Shown here in pieces: positions 1-5,446 of a stretch of DNA of 5,446 nt. Source of the DNA: Flavobacteriaceae bacterium. Its GTDB lineage: Bacteria > Bacteroidota > Bacteroidia > Flavobacteriales > Flavobacteriaceae. Numbering within the stretch: position 1 is the stretch's first letter; every line of letters begins with the position of its first letter. The notes under the pieces were generated by a model. The model did no database searches. It saw nothing but the letters and a program-made list of their open reading frames with translations, and was not told where the DNA came from. The translations under genes were made by a program, and so were the position numbers. The stretch lies in the NCBI GenBank assembly GCA_026992695.1, contig JALWYP010000326.1, forward strand, positions 1 through 5,446. Reading direction: 5' to 3'.

Positions 1-103
1 TTAACGACTTATATACTCATGATACAACTGTAGCATTCGCTTTTAAAAGAATATGTTCCTTTTGGAACGACTTTTGTAAATATGCTATAAAACAATTTGT
101 ATT
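1..103. other. Left-edge region without a supportable gene
   Basis: No convincing coding sequence is visible here on either strand. On the + strand one frame is open from base 3 to a TGA at 105-107, which would overlap the next start codon as ATGA. Its translation (rich in Phe, Cys and aromatic residues, with no recognisable motif) does not look like the end of a known protein. Another frame closes at 31-33 and could be the last ten codons of an upstream gene. A small perfect inverted repeat lies at 55-68. The stretch just before the lipoprotein gene is A/T-rich, as expected for a Bacteroidota leader, but I could not find a matched TTTG / TAnnTTTG pair. Confidence 0.4.
55..68 (+). repeat. Small perfect hairpin GTTCC-TTTT-GGAAC
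   Basis: A 5-bp perfect inverted repeat with a TTTT loop (GTTCCTTTTGGAAC), followed shortly by a CTTTTG run at 71-76. It could be a weak terminator for a gene that ends to the left of the window, or part of the 5' leader of the lipoprotein gene. The stem is short and holds only three G-C pairs, so chance is possible. Confidence 0.3.
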
Positions 104-631
104 ATGAAAAATCTACTTTTATTTCTAGCGTTATCAACTACTGTATTTTTAACCTCTTGCGAAGGACCACAAGGACCTCCCGGTGAAGACGGAATTAACA
201 TTCTGGGACAAGTTTTTGAGGTAACTACAAATTTTAGTTTCAATCCCGAAACAGGTTTACAAGAGTCGTTAATTCAGATACCCAACGATATTGAAGTATA
301 TGAAAGCGATGTTATATTAGTTTATCGACTTGAAAAAGTAGTAAACGATGGAAATGGAGGTACGGCAGATGCTTGGGCTCCGCTTCCTCAAAACTTTTTC
401 TTTACTAACGGCGACATCATTCAGTATATATTTAATCATACATTTTTTGATGTAGAATTGCTCATAGATGGAAATTTTGACCTCGCTACGTTAGGAACCG
501 ATTTTACTTCCGACCAAGTATTCAGAATAGCTATTGTACCGGCTGAATTTGCTTCGGCTAACTATTCTATGGAAGAATTACTGGAAGTAATGCAAATTAA
601 CACAAATGACATTATAATGCTTCCTAACTAA
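104..631 (+). CDS. Lipoprotein with a short collagen-like Gly-X-Y tether, function unknown
   Basis: This is a 175-residue predicted lipoprotein of unknown function. Residues 1-18 form a type II signal peptide with a lipobox LTSC, so Cys19 would be acylated and the mature protein anchored in the envelope. Directly after the Cys comes a mini collagen-like stretch, GPQGPPGEDG (residues 21-30), about three Gly-X-Y triplets. The rest (31-175) is acidic, rich in Phe, Ile, Asn and Asp, and reads like a compact beta-rich globular domain with no Cys beyond the anchor and no catalytic motif that I recognise. The start at 104 gives the complete signal peptide. The leader is A/T-rich without Shine-Dalgarno, normal for this phylum. 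A strong hairpin downstream suggests that it is its own transcription unit rather than co-transcribed with msrB. In Bacteroidota, short Gly-X-Y tracts right after the lipid anchor occur in several unrelated lipoproteins, so the motif does not identify the function. Confidence 0.8.
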   Translation: MKNLLLFLALSTTVFLTSCEGPQGPPGEDGINILGQVFEVTTNFSFNPETGLQESLIQIPNDIEVYESDVILVYRLEKVVNDGNGGTADAWAPLPQNFFFTNGDIIQYIFNHTFFDVELLIDGNFDLATLGTDFTSDQVFRIAIVPAEFASANYSMEELLEVMQINTNDIIMLPN

Positions 632-655
632 TTCTTTTTTAAACTATTTATTTTA

Positions 656-683
656 CGGGTGCGGAAATTTTTCGCACCTTTAT
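656..683 (+). terminator. Rho-independent-type terminator after the collagen-like lipoprotein
   Basis: An inverted repeat, GGTGCG at 658-663 with CGCACC at 673-678, forms six Watson-Crick pairs. It is extended inward by one G-U and two A-U pairs, leaving a 3-base loop at 667-669. A short U-rich tail (TTTAT, 679-683) follows. The stem is unusually GC-rich for this AT-rich DNA and lies 27 bases after the stop codon, so it most likely ends the lipoprotein transcript. The tail is short, so termination may be partial, with some reading into msrB. Confidence 0.65.
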
Positions 684-704
684 CAATACAAAAATTTAGA
701 ATAA

Positions 705-1181
705 ATGAAACAGATTATCTCACTTGTTATTGTGTTGCTTATAGTAAGTTGCCAATCAACTGCTCAAAAGAAAGAAAAGAAAGCCGTTTTTAAAATCACT
801 AAAACCGATACAGAATGGAAACAAATACTTACACCCTTACAGTATCGAGTGTTACGTAAAGCAGGTACCGAACCTCCTTTTTCAAGCCCATTAAATAAAG
901 TTTATACCAAAGGTGTATTTGTATGTGCCGCTTGTAATACTCCGTTATTTAAAAGCAAACATAAGTTTGACAGTGGTACCGGTTGGCCATCTTTTGATAG
1001 GGAGATTAAAGGCAATGTAGCTTTTTCAACAGATAATGACTTAGGGTACACCCGTATCGAAGAACATTGTGCTGTTTGTGGCGGGCATTTAGGACATGTT
1101 TTTGATGACGGACCTAAAAAAACTACAGGAAAAAGACATTGTATTAATGGCGCAGCATTAAAATTTATTCCTGAAAACTAA
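705..1181 (+). CDS. msrB: Peptide-methionine (R)-S-oxide reductase MsrB, exported lipoprotein form, 1-Cys type
   Basis: This MsrB reduces the R epimer of methionine sulfoxide in proteins. The 158-residue protein begins with a lipoprotein signal peptide ending in IVSC, so Cys16 is the likely lipid anchor and the enzyme should act outside the cytoplasm, facing the periplasm. A Lys-rich linker (about 22-35) leads into a full MsrB domain (about 36-158). Seen in the domain are GTEPPF (54-59), zinc-binding pairs Cys74/Cys77 and Cys122/Cys125, the GWPSF signature (93-97), GGHLGHVF with His128 and His131, and the catalytic Cys146 in RHCINGAAL, where most relatives have RYCxNSxSL. The place of the usual resolving Cys (the C of SGCGWPSF in E. 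coli) is Thr92, and no other free Cys remains in the mature domain. It therefore looks like the known MsrB subgroup that lacks this residue and is reduced directly through the sulfenic acid. The downstream paralog follows in the same frame after one stop codon. Confidence 0.93.
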   Translation: MKQIISLVIVLLIVSCQSTAQKKEKKAVFKITKTDTEWKQILTPLQYRVLRKAGTEPPFSSPLNKVYTKGVFVCAACNTPLFKSKHKFDSGTGWPSFDREIKGNVAFSTDNDLGYTRIEEHCAVCGGHLGHVFDDGPKKTTGKRHCINGAALKFIPEN

Positions 1182-1553
1182 TTGCCTTTGAAATCAAAAA
1201 ATCTCACCTCAGAACAATATCATATTTTAATTGAAAAGGGTACCGAGCCCCCTTTTTCCGGAAAGTACAACCTGCATTTTAAAAAAGGAGACTATGTTTG
1301 TGCCGGTTGTGGAGAAAAACTTTTTGAAAGCAACAGCAAGTTTAACAGTCATTGCGGATGGCCTTCCTTCGATCAAGCAATAAAAAATTCGGTTACCTAC
1401 GTACTTGATAAAAGTCACGGAATGCTCCGTACCGAAATTGTTTGTTCAAATTGTGGAGGACACCTAGGTCATGTTTTTAACGATGGACCTACCAAAACCG
1501 GAACACGTTATTGTGTAAACTCACTTTCCTTAAATTTTAACGAAGAAGAATAA
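1182..1553 (+). CDS. msrB: Peptide-methionine (R)-S-oxide reductase MsrB, cytoplasmic form, 2-Cys type, TTG start
   Basis: This second MsrB paralog has 123 residues and no signal peptide, so it should repair methionine-R-sulfoxide in the cytoplasm with thioredoxin as reductant. It has the complete set of family residues: GTEPPF (20-25), zinc ligands Cys40/Cys43 and Cys88/Cys91, the resolving Cys58 in HCGWPSF, Trp60, His94 and His97 in GGHLGHVF, and the catalytic Cys111 in RYCVNSLSL. The length agrees with single-domain MsrB enzymes such as that of E. coli. The start is unusual. The gene begins directly after the TAA of the first msrB and in the same frame. The first in-frame ATG is codon 81, inside the domain, so initiation must use TTG at 1182 (or TTG at 1188), probably by termination-reinitiation from the upstream gene; stop-codon readthrough is the alternative. 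No Shine-Dalgarno is visible. The shared motifs suggest that the pair arose by tandem duplication. Confidence 0.92.
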   Translation: MPLKSKNLTSEQYHILIEKGTEPPFSGKYNLHFKKGDYVCAGCGEKLFESNSKFNSHCGWPSFDQAIKNSVTYVLDKSHGMLRTEIVCSNCGGHLGHVFNDGPTKTGTRYCVNSLSLNFNEEE

Positions 1554-1603
1554 ACCATTATAACTTTTCGAGGTCAAAGAGGTAAACAAAAACCTTAATA
1601 ATC

Positions 1604-1819
1604 ATGAAAAAGTTAGTAATTTTATCTGTTTTAAGTTTATTCTTTTTTACTTCTTGTGTAACTCGTGTTGTTACAACAGCTCCAGCTACAAAGATAGTAG
1701 CGGTAAAATATGCTCCAAAGCACCATCGTGTAGTATACGTAAAAGGAAGCAAATATTATTATTGGAACGGTAAATACCACAGAAGAACACATAGAGGTTA
1801 TGTGGTGGTTAAAATCTAA
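1604..1819 (+). CDS. Small basic Tyr/His-rich lipoprotein, function unknown
   Basis: This 71-residue protein has a clear lipoprotein signal peptide (MKKLVILSVLSLFFFTSC, with Cys18 as the anchor). The mature part is only about 53 residues, strongly basic, and rich in Val, Tyr, His, Lys and Arg. The core reads VVYVKGSKYYYWNGKYHRRT (43-62) followed by HRGYVVVKI to the end. Short lipoproteins with a YYY-x-NG-x-Y repeat and a terminal GYVVV strand are, to my knowledge, common in Bacteroidota as conserved proteins of unknown function. The alternating pattern suggests a small beta-hairpin or sheet on the periplasmic side. It lies 50 bases after the msrB pair with no convincing terminator between, so it may be co-transcribed with them, but a functional link is not shown. 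An ATG start with an A-rich leader and a good signal peptide argue that it is a real gene. The opposite-strand frame over it lacks any comparable signature. Confidence 0.8.
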   Translation: MKKLVILSVLSLFFFTSCVTRVVTTAPATKIVAVKYAPKHHRVVYVKGSKYYYWNGKYHRRTHRGYVVVKI

Positions 1820-1850
1820 AAAAGTTTTCGCTTTCCTGTCTTTTTAAAAC

Positions 1851-1867
1851 TACATTTTGTAATTTCG
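1851..1867 (+). promoter_or_regulatory. Possible lpdA promoter, -7 region (degenerate)
   Basis: Two near-matches to the Bacteroidota -7 element TAnnTTTG overlap here: TACATTTTG at 1851-1859, with one extra base, and TAATTTCG at 1860-1867, with one mismatch. Neither has a clean TTTG at the right distance upstream; the nearest is TTTTCG at 1825-1830. The position, 31-47 bases before the lpdA ATG in a short gap, is what would be expected. It is offered only as the most likely place for a promoter. Confidence 0.3.
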
Positions 1868-1897
1868 CAAACCAATAACAACATAAATAATTACAAA

Positions 1898-3274
1898 ATG
1901 AGCACGTACGATATTATTGTTTTAGGAAGTGGTCCTGGCGGCTATGTAACAGCTATTAGAGCTTCTCAATTAGGTTTTAAAACCGCTATTATCGAAAAGG
2001 AAAACCTAGGAGGTGTTTGCTTAAACTGGGGATGCATTCCTACAAAAGCATTACTTAAAAGTGCAGAAGTTTTTAATTATTTAAACCACGCCGAATCGTA
2101 CGGACTTACAGTTACAGGCGCCGATAAAGACTTTGAAAAAGTAATCGATCGTAGTCGAGGAGTTGCAGACGGAATGAGTAAGGGCGTACAGTTTTTAATG
2201 AAAAAGAATAAAATTGATGTTATTGAAGGCTTCGGAAAATTAAAACCCGGAAAAAAGATAGAAGTTAACGGAACCGAATATACTGCCAATCATATTATTA
2301 TTGCTACCGGAGCACGCTCGAGAGAGCTACCCAATCTTAAACAAGACGGAAAAAAAGTGATAGGCTATCGCGAAGCAATGACGCTAAAAAAACAACCTAA
2401 AAGTATGATTGTGGTTGGTAGTGGTGCCATTGGTGTAGAATTTGCTCATTTTTATAATGCAATGGGAACAAAAGTTACTATTGTAGAATACCTTCCGAAT
2501 TTGGTTCCTCTTGAAGACGAAGAAGTCTCAAAACAATTTGAACGCTCGTTTAAAAAAGCCGGTATTAAAGTTATGACTAATTCGGCAGTTGAAAAATTAG
2601 ACACTTCCGGAAAAATGGTAAAAGCTACAGTTAAAACCAAAAAAGGAGAAGAAATTCTGGAAGCCGAAATAGTATTGTCTGCCGTTGGTATTAAAACCAA
2701 TATTGAAAACATAGGGCTAGAAAATGTAGGCATTGTAACCGACAGAGATAAAATTTTAGTAAACGAATGGTACCAAACTAATATCCCGGGATATTATGCT
2801 ATTGGAGATGTAGTTCCCGGTCCTGCATTAGCTCACGTAGCTTCTGCCGAAGGCATTACTTGTGTTGAAAAAATAAAAGGTTTACACGTAGAACCTATCG
2901 ACTACGGAAACATTCCCGGATGTACCTATGCTTCACCCGAAATTGCCAGTGTAGGAATGACCGAAAAACAAGCAAAAGAAGCAGGTTATGAGTTAAAAGT
3001 AGGTAAATTTCCGTTTTCTGCAAGCGGAAAAGCCAGTGCTGCAGGCGCTAAAGACGGATTTGTAAAAGTGATTTTTGACGCTAAATATGGCGAATGGTTA
3101 GGTTGCCATATGATTGGTGCCGGTGTAACCGATATGATTGCCGAAGCTGTTTTAGGCAGAAAATTAGAAACTACTGGACACGAAGTACTTAAAGCCATTC
3201 ATCCACATCCCACTATGAGCGAAGCCGTTATGGAAGCTGTTGCAGATGCCTATGGAGAGGTAATTCACTTATAG
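1898..3274 (+). CDS. lpdA: Dihydrolipoyl dehydrogenase (E3)
   Basis: This FAD enzyme reoxidises the dihydrolipoyl group of E2 or glycine-cleavage H protein with NAD+. It serves pyruvate, 2-oxoglutarate and branched-chain 2-oxo-acid dehydrogenases and glycine cleavage in the cytoplasm. The 458-residue protein is full length for the family. In order it shows the FAD-binding GSGPGG (10-15), the redox-active disulfide Cys41/Cys46 in GGVCLNWGCIPTK, ATGAR (136-140), the NAD-binding GSGAIG (174-179) followed by Glu197, the second FAD contact AIGDV (301-305), and the C-terminal dimerisation domain with the catalytic HPHPTMSE (His437 and Glu442 as the His-Glu dyad). The first His-x of the HxHPT motif reads HP rather than the usual HA, which does not touch the catalytic His. 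No E1, E2 or H-protein gene is next to it, so the context does not tell which complex it serves. The GGVCLNWGCIPTK active site favours true E3 over mercuric or glutathione reductases. A probable bidirectional terminator begins at its stop codon. Confidence 0.96.
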   Translation: MSTYDIIVLGSGPGGYVTAIRASQLGFKTAIIEKENLGGVCLNWGCIPTKALLKSAEVFNYLNHAESYGLTVTGADKDFEKVIDRSRGVADGMSKGVQFLMKKNKIDVIEGFGKLKPGKKIEVNGTEYTANHIIIATGARSRELPNLKQDGKKVIGYREAMTLKKQPKSMIVVGSGAIGVEFAHFYNAMGTKVTIVEYLPNLVPLEDEEVSKQFERSFKKAGIKVMTNSAVEKLDTSGKMVKATVKTKKGEEILEAEIVLSAVGIKTNIENIGLENVGIVTDRDKILVNEWYQTNIPGYYAIGDVVPGPALAHVASAEGITCVEKIKGLHVEPIDYGNIPGCTYASPEIASVGMTEKQAKEAGYELKVGKFPFSASGKASAAGAKDGFVKVIFDAKYGEWLGCHMIGAGVTDMIAEAVLGRKLETTGHEVLKAIHPHPTMSEAVMEAVADAYGEVIHL

Positions 3275-3313
3275 TAAAACAAAGGAGAATCTGTTCAGAT
3301 TATTCTATTTTAC
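3274..3313. terminator. Probable bidirectional terminator between convergent lpdA and queA
   Basis: A long imperfect inverted repeat fills the gap between the two convergent genes. The outer arms GTAAAA (3274-3279) and TTTTAC (3308-3313) pair. Inside, AATCTG (3288-3293) pairs with CAGATT (3296-3301), and AG (3286-3287) can pair with CT (3305-3306) past a small bulge. Because the outer arms are A-rich on one side and T-rich on the other, each strand ends its hairpin in a T-containing arm, which fits termination in both directions. The inner loop has only 2 bases, so in RNA the top pair would open. Confidence 0.55.
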
Positions 3314-3345
3314 AAAAAACAACTAGATAAACCGATAAGCTAAAT

Positions 3346-4395
3346 TTAAATAATTAGCATTGCATCACCATAGGTGTAAAATCGGTACTTTTCTTTAACC
3401 GCTTGTGCATAGGCTTCTTTTACAAAATCGTAACCGGCAAAAGCAGATACCATCATTAGCAAAGTAGATTTAGGAGTATGAAAATTTGTTACCATGCAAT
3501 TTGCAATACTAAATTCATAAGGAGGAAAAATAAATTTATTTGTCCAACCTTGATATGAATTTAAAGTCCCTTCAGATGAAACCGAGCTCTCTAAAGCTCT
3601 CATTACTGTTGTTCCTACAGCACAAATTCGTTTCTTATTCTTAATCGCTGTATTTACAATATCAACGGCGTTGGCAGGAACAATTATTTCTTCAGAGTCC
3701 ATTTTATGTTTCGATAAATCTTCTACTTCAACCGAACTAAAAGTACCTAAACCAACATGTAACGTAAGTTCGGCAAAATTTATTCCTTTAATTTCTAATC
3801 GTTTTAATAAATGTTTAGAAAAATGCAAACCCGATGTGGGTGCTGCTACGGCACCTTCATGTTTTGCAAAAATAGTTTGGTATCGTTCTGCATCTTCCGG
3901 TTCTACCTCCCTTTTTATGTATTTTGGAAGTGGTGTTTGACCTAATTCTTGGAGTTTTTTTCTAAACTCTTCGTAAGTTCCATCGTATAGAAATCGTAAT
4001 GTTCTTCCTCTTGAAGTAGTATTATCTATTACCTCTGCAACCAACGACTCATCTTCACCAAAATAAAGTTTATTTCCTATTCTAATTTTTCGTGCAGGAT
4101 CAACCAATACATCCCACAATTTTGTTTCTTTATTGAGTTCACGAAGTAAAAATACCTCAATTCGAGCTCCGGTTTTTTCTTTGTTGCCAAAAAGTCTTGC
4201 CGGAAAAACCTTTGTGTTATTAAGAACTAAAACATCCTCTTCGTCAAAATAATTAATTAAATCTTTAAATTGTTTATGTTCAATAGTTTGATTTGCTCTG
4301 TCTAATACCATTAATCGAGACTCATCGCGATTGGGTGCCGGATATTCGGCTAAAAGTTCTGGTGGTAAGTTAAAGTCAAATTGAGATAATTTCAT
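3346..4395 (-). CDS. queA: tRNA preQ1(34) S-adenosylmethionine ribosyltransferase-isomerase QueA
   Basis: QueA transfers and isomerises the ribosyl group of S-adenosylmethionine onto preQ1 at wobble position 34 of tRNAs with GUN anticodons, giving epoxyqueuosine in the queuosine pathway. Family landmarks, numbered from the chosen start, are [17 protein letters not shown] at the N terminus, [12 protein letters not shown] (57-68), GQTPLP (152-157), RYQTIFA (171-177), APTSGLHF (185-192), HVGLGTF (213-219), [10 protein letters not shown] (261-270), [19 protein letters not shown] (303-321) and [12 protein letters not shown] near the C terminus. The length of 349 residues is normal and no motif is missing. 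I chose the ATG at 4395 because MKLSxFxF is the usual family N terminus; an in-frame ATG at 4401 would add Met-Gly. A likely promoter bracketed by an inverted repeat lies just upstream, so it is probably transcribed on its own. Neighbouring genes are not other queuosine genes. Confidence 0.96.
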   Translation of the reverse strand: MKLSQFDFNLPPELLAEYPAPNRDESRLMVLDRANQTIEHKQFKDLINYFDEEDVLVLNNTKVFPARLFGNKEKTGARIEVFLLRELNKETKLWDVLVDPARKIRIGNKLYFGEDESLVAEVIDNTTSRGRTLRFLYDGTYEEFRKKLQELGQTPLPKYIKREVEPEDAERYQTIFAKHEGAVAAPTSGLHFSKHLLKRLEIKGINFAELTLHVGLGTFSSVEVEDLSKHKMDSEEIIVPANAVDIVNTAIKNKKRICAVGTTVMRALESSVSSEGTLNSYQGWTNKFIFPPYEFSIANCMVTNFHTPKSTLLMMVSAFAGYDFVKEAYAQAVKEKYRFYTYGDAMLII

Positions 4396-4421
4396 CCCCA
4401 TAGTGTAGAAGTTTTAATTTA

Positions 4422-4443
4422 AAGGTTGCAAATATACAACCTT
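4422..4443. promoter_or_regulatory. Inverted repeat AAGGTTG-N8-CAACCTT around the queA -7 box, candidate operator
   Basis: AAGGTTG at 4422-4428 and CAACCTT at 4437-4443 are perfect reverse complements of 7 bp separated by 8 bases. The 8-base spacer is itself the candidate -7 element of queA. The expected transcription start lies within the gene-side arm, so the repeat would not be fully present in the mRNA and is better explained as a DNA site, for instance for a dimeric repressor, than as an RNA hairpin. The regulator is unknown. Confidence 0.45.
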
Positions 4444-4461
4444 GAAACAGGGGATGTCAAG
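4429..4461 (-). promoter_or_regulatory. Likely queA promoter (Bacteroidota type)
   Basis: Read on the - strand, TATATTTG (4436 down to 4429) is a full match to the Bacteroidota -7 element TAnnTTTG. CTTG (4461 down to 4458) could serve as the -33 element, giving a 21-base spacer, slightly longer than the preferred 19-20. Transcription would begin near 4422-4424, about 25-30 bases before the queA start codon. Confidence 0.5.
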
Positions 4462-4485
4462 TAAAAAGCAGTTTATTTTTATTTT

Positions 4486-4512
4486 ACATAAAAAAAACAA
4501 GCTGTCTGTTTT
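4486..4512 (-). terminator. Possible weak terminator after the ferredoxin gene
   Basis: Read on the - strand, AAAACA (4512-4507) and TGTTTT (4499-4494) form a 6-bp inverted repeat with a 7-base loop. The T-run extends to eight T's (4497-4490). The stem is nearly all A-T and therefore weak, but it stands 50 bases after the ferredoxin stop codon and before the separate queA promoter, where a terminator would be expected. Confidence 0.35.
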
Positions 4513-4561
4513 AATATCGGTGAAATCTAAGACCAATCACCTATTACCAAATAGCATTTAC

Positions 4562-4968
<407 letters not shown>

Positions 4969-4974
4969 CACAAT

Positions 4975-5446
4975 ATGCAACTACAACAAAGAATTAACGC
5001 TTTTGCAAAATTAGGAAGTTTTTTAAATGGATACTTAAACTACTTAGATAAAAAAACTGATGAATCCACAGATTATTTAACGCTTCAGAACGCAATAAAT
5101 AAAGCACAAGCACATAATGGTTGGTTTACGCAAGAAAACATTGTTTTTTCGCTAACCGCTTGGGCAGATGCACTTACAATAAACAATTTACAACTATGGA
5201 CAAGCAGCTATGCATTTTTAAAAAATACCACTAAAAATGTGGCTGTTATTATGGCTGGAAACATTCCGTTAGTTGGTTTTCATGATTTTATTTCGGTGTT
5301 AATCTCAGGACATAACATCGTGGTTAAACAATCTTCAAATGATGCGTATTTACTACCTGTTTTAACTCAAAAACTTTTAGAAATTGAACCCTTATTTAAA
5401 AATAAAATTACTTTTTCTTCCGAAAAACTTCAAAATTTTGATGCCG
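4975..5446 (+). CDS. Acyl-CoA reductase, LuxC-like (3' end outside the window)
   Basis: The first 157 codons of an open frame continue past the right edge with no stop. The translation begins MQLQQRINAFAKLGSFLNGY and carries KNVAVIMAGNIPLVGFHDF (87-105), followed by a hydrophobic ISVLISGHN and VVKQSSNDAYLLPVL. The AGNIPLVGFHD motif and its setting match the Bacteroidota acyl-CoA reductase family related to LuxC, which reduces an activated acyl group to the aldehyde with NADPH within an aldehyde-dehydrogenase-like fold. The catalytic Cys region lies beyond the window, so the active site cannot be checked. A consensus promoter 40 bases upstream supports the ATG at 4975, and the N terminus agrees with my memory of relatives. 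From memory of flavobacterial genomes, this gene often sits between this ferredoxin and serC; what follows here is not visible. The physiological substrate is unknown. Confidence 0.85.
   Translation, partial: MQLQQRINAFAKLGSFLNGYLNYLDKKTDESTDYLTLQNAINKAQAHNGWFTQENIVFSLTAWADALTINNLQLWTSSYAFLKNTTKNVAVIMAGNIPLVGFHDFISVLISGHNIVVKQSSNDAYLLPVLTQKLLEIEPLFKNKITFSSEKLQNFDA

Noticed and set aside
3..107. Open + strand frame of 34 codons ending in ATGA overlap with the lipoprotein gene
   Set aside because: The translation has no recognisable motif and an odd Phe/Cys/Trp composition, and the 55-68 hairpin and A/T-rich leader fit non-coding DNA better. An upstream gene end cannot be excluded at the edge.
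673..704. Promoter for the first msrB in the terminator tail
   Set aside because: CACCTTTA has two mismatches to TAnnTTTG, and no TTTG stands at the proper distance. The msrB promoter could not be located.
705..1553. The msrB pair as one pseudogene broken by a nonsense mutation
   Set aside because: Each part has all MsrB domain residues and a normal C terminus, so both are whole enzymes; the in-frame stop is reported as a finding instead.
1554..1603. AGGT / ACCT inverted repeat and a TAACTTTT box between msrB and the small lipoprotein
   Set aside because: The stem is only 4 bp without a T-run, and the box misses the final G and lacks a -33 partner, so neither a terminator nor a promoter can be claimed.
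1227..1752. Minus-strand open frames opposite the second msrB and the small lipoprotein (1227-1418 and 1558-1752)
   Set aside because: They lie antisense to genes with clear family motifs or a clear signal peptide and show no independent features.
1818..1845. AAAAAAG ... CTTTTT pairing after the small lipoprotein as a terminator
   Set aside because: The stem is almost all A-T with a loop of about 15 bases; in DNA this AT-rich such pairings occur by chance.
2077..3198. Three minus-strand open frames opposite lpdA (2077-2289, 2452-2733, 2986-3198)
   Set aside because: All are shadows of a well-conserved full-length lpdA; their Ser/Pro/Phe/Ile-rich translations are typical antisense artefacts.
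3671..3940. Plus-strand open frame opposite queA
   Set aside because: It overlaps the conserved middle of queA, including APTSGLHF, and has no leader or motif of its own.

Overview
The window looks like a chromosomal piece of a marine-type Flavobacteriaceae bacterium (phylum Bacteroidota). The DNA is AT-rich, leaders before start codons are A/T-rich with no Shine-Dalgarno sequence, promoter elements of the Bacteroidota TTTG/TAnnTTTG type are visible, lipoprotein signal peptides end in TSC or VSC, and the 116-residue ferredoxin has the long-linker form that I associate with this phylum. This placement is inferred from style and protein character, not from a database search.

Layout. Bases 1-103 hold no supportable gene. 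From 104 to 3274 everything is on the + strand: a lipoprotein with a short collagen-like tether (104-631), a strong hairpin terminator (about 656-683), two tandem methionine-R-sulfoxide reductases (705-1181 and 1182-1553), a tiny basic lipoprotein (1604-1819) and dihydrolipoyl dehydrogenase lpdA (1898-3274). An imperfect inverted repeat (3274-3313) lies between lpdA and the convergent queA and probably terminates both. queA (4395 down to 3346) and a 2[4Fe-4S] ferredoxin (4912 down to 4562) are on the - strand. A LuxC-type acyl-CoA reductase starts at 4975 on the + strand and runs off the right edge. No stretch above 300 bases lacks a gene.

How the genes relate. The two MsrB proteins repair oxidised methionine, apparently in two compartments: the first is a lipoprotein exported from the cytoplasm, the second has no signal peptide. 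lpdA is the E3 flavoprotein of 2-oxo-acid dehydrogenase or glycine cleavage complexes, queA makes epoxyqueuosine in tRNA, and the ferredoxin is an electron carrier. These are mostly housekeeping functions and do not form one pathway.

Most interesting points. No defence system, mobile element, CRISPR array or new large system is visible. Three items deserve a second look. (1) The two msrB genes lie in the same reading frame, separated only by one TAA codon, and the second must use a non-ATG start. (2) Two consensus-matching promoters face each other across a near-palindrome between the ferredoxin and acyl-CoA reductase genes. (3) A 7-bp inverted repeat exactly brackets the -7 box of the likely queA promoter.
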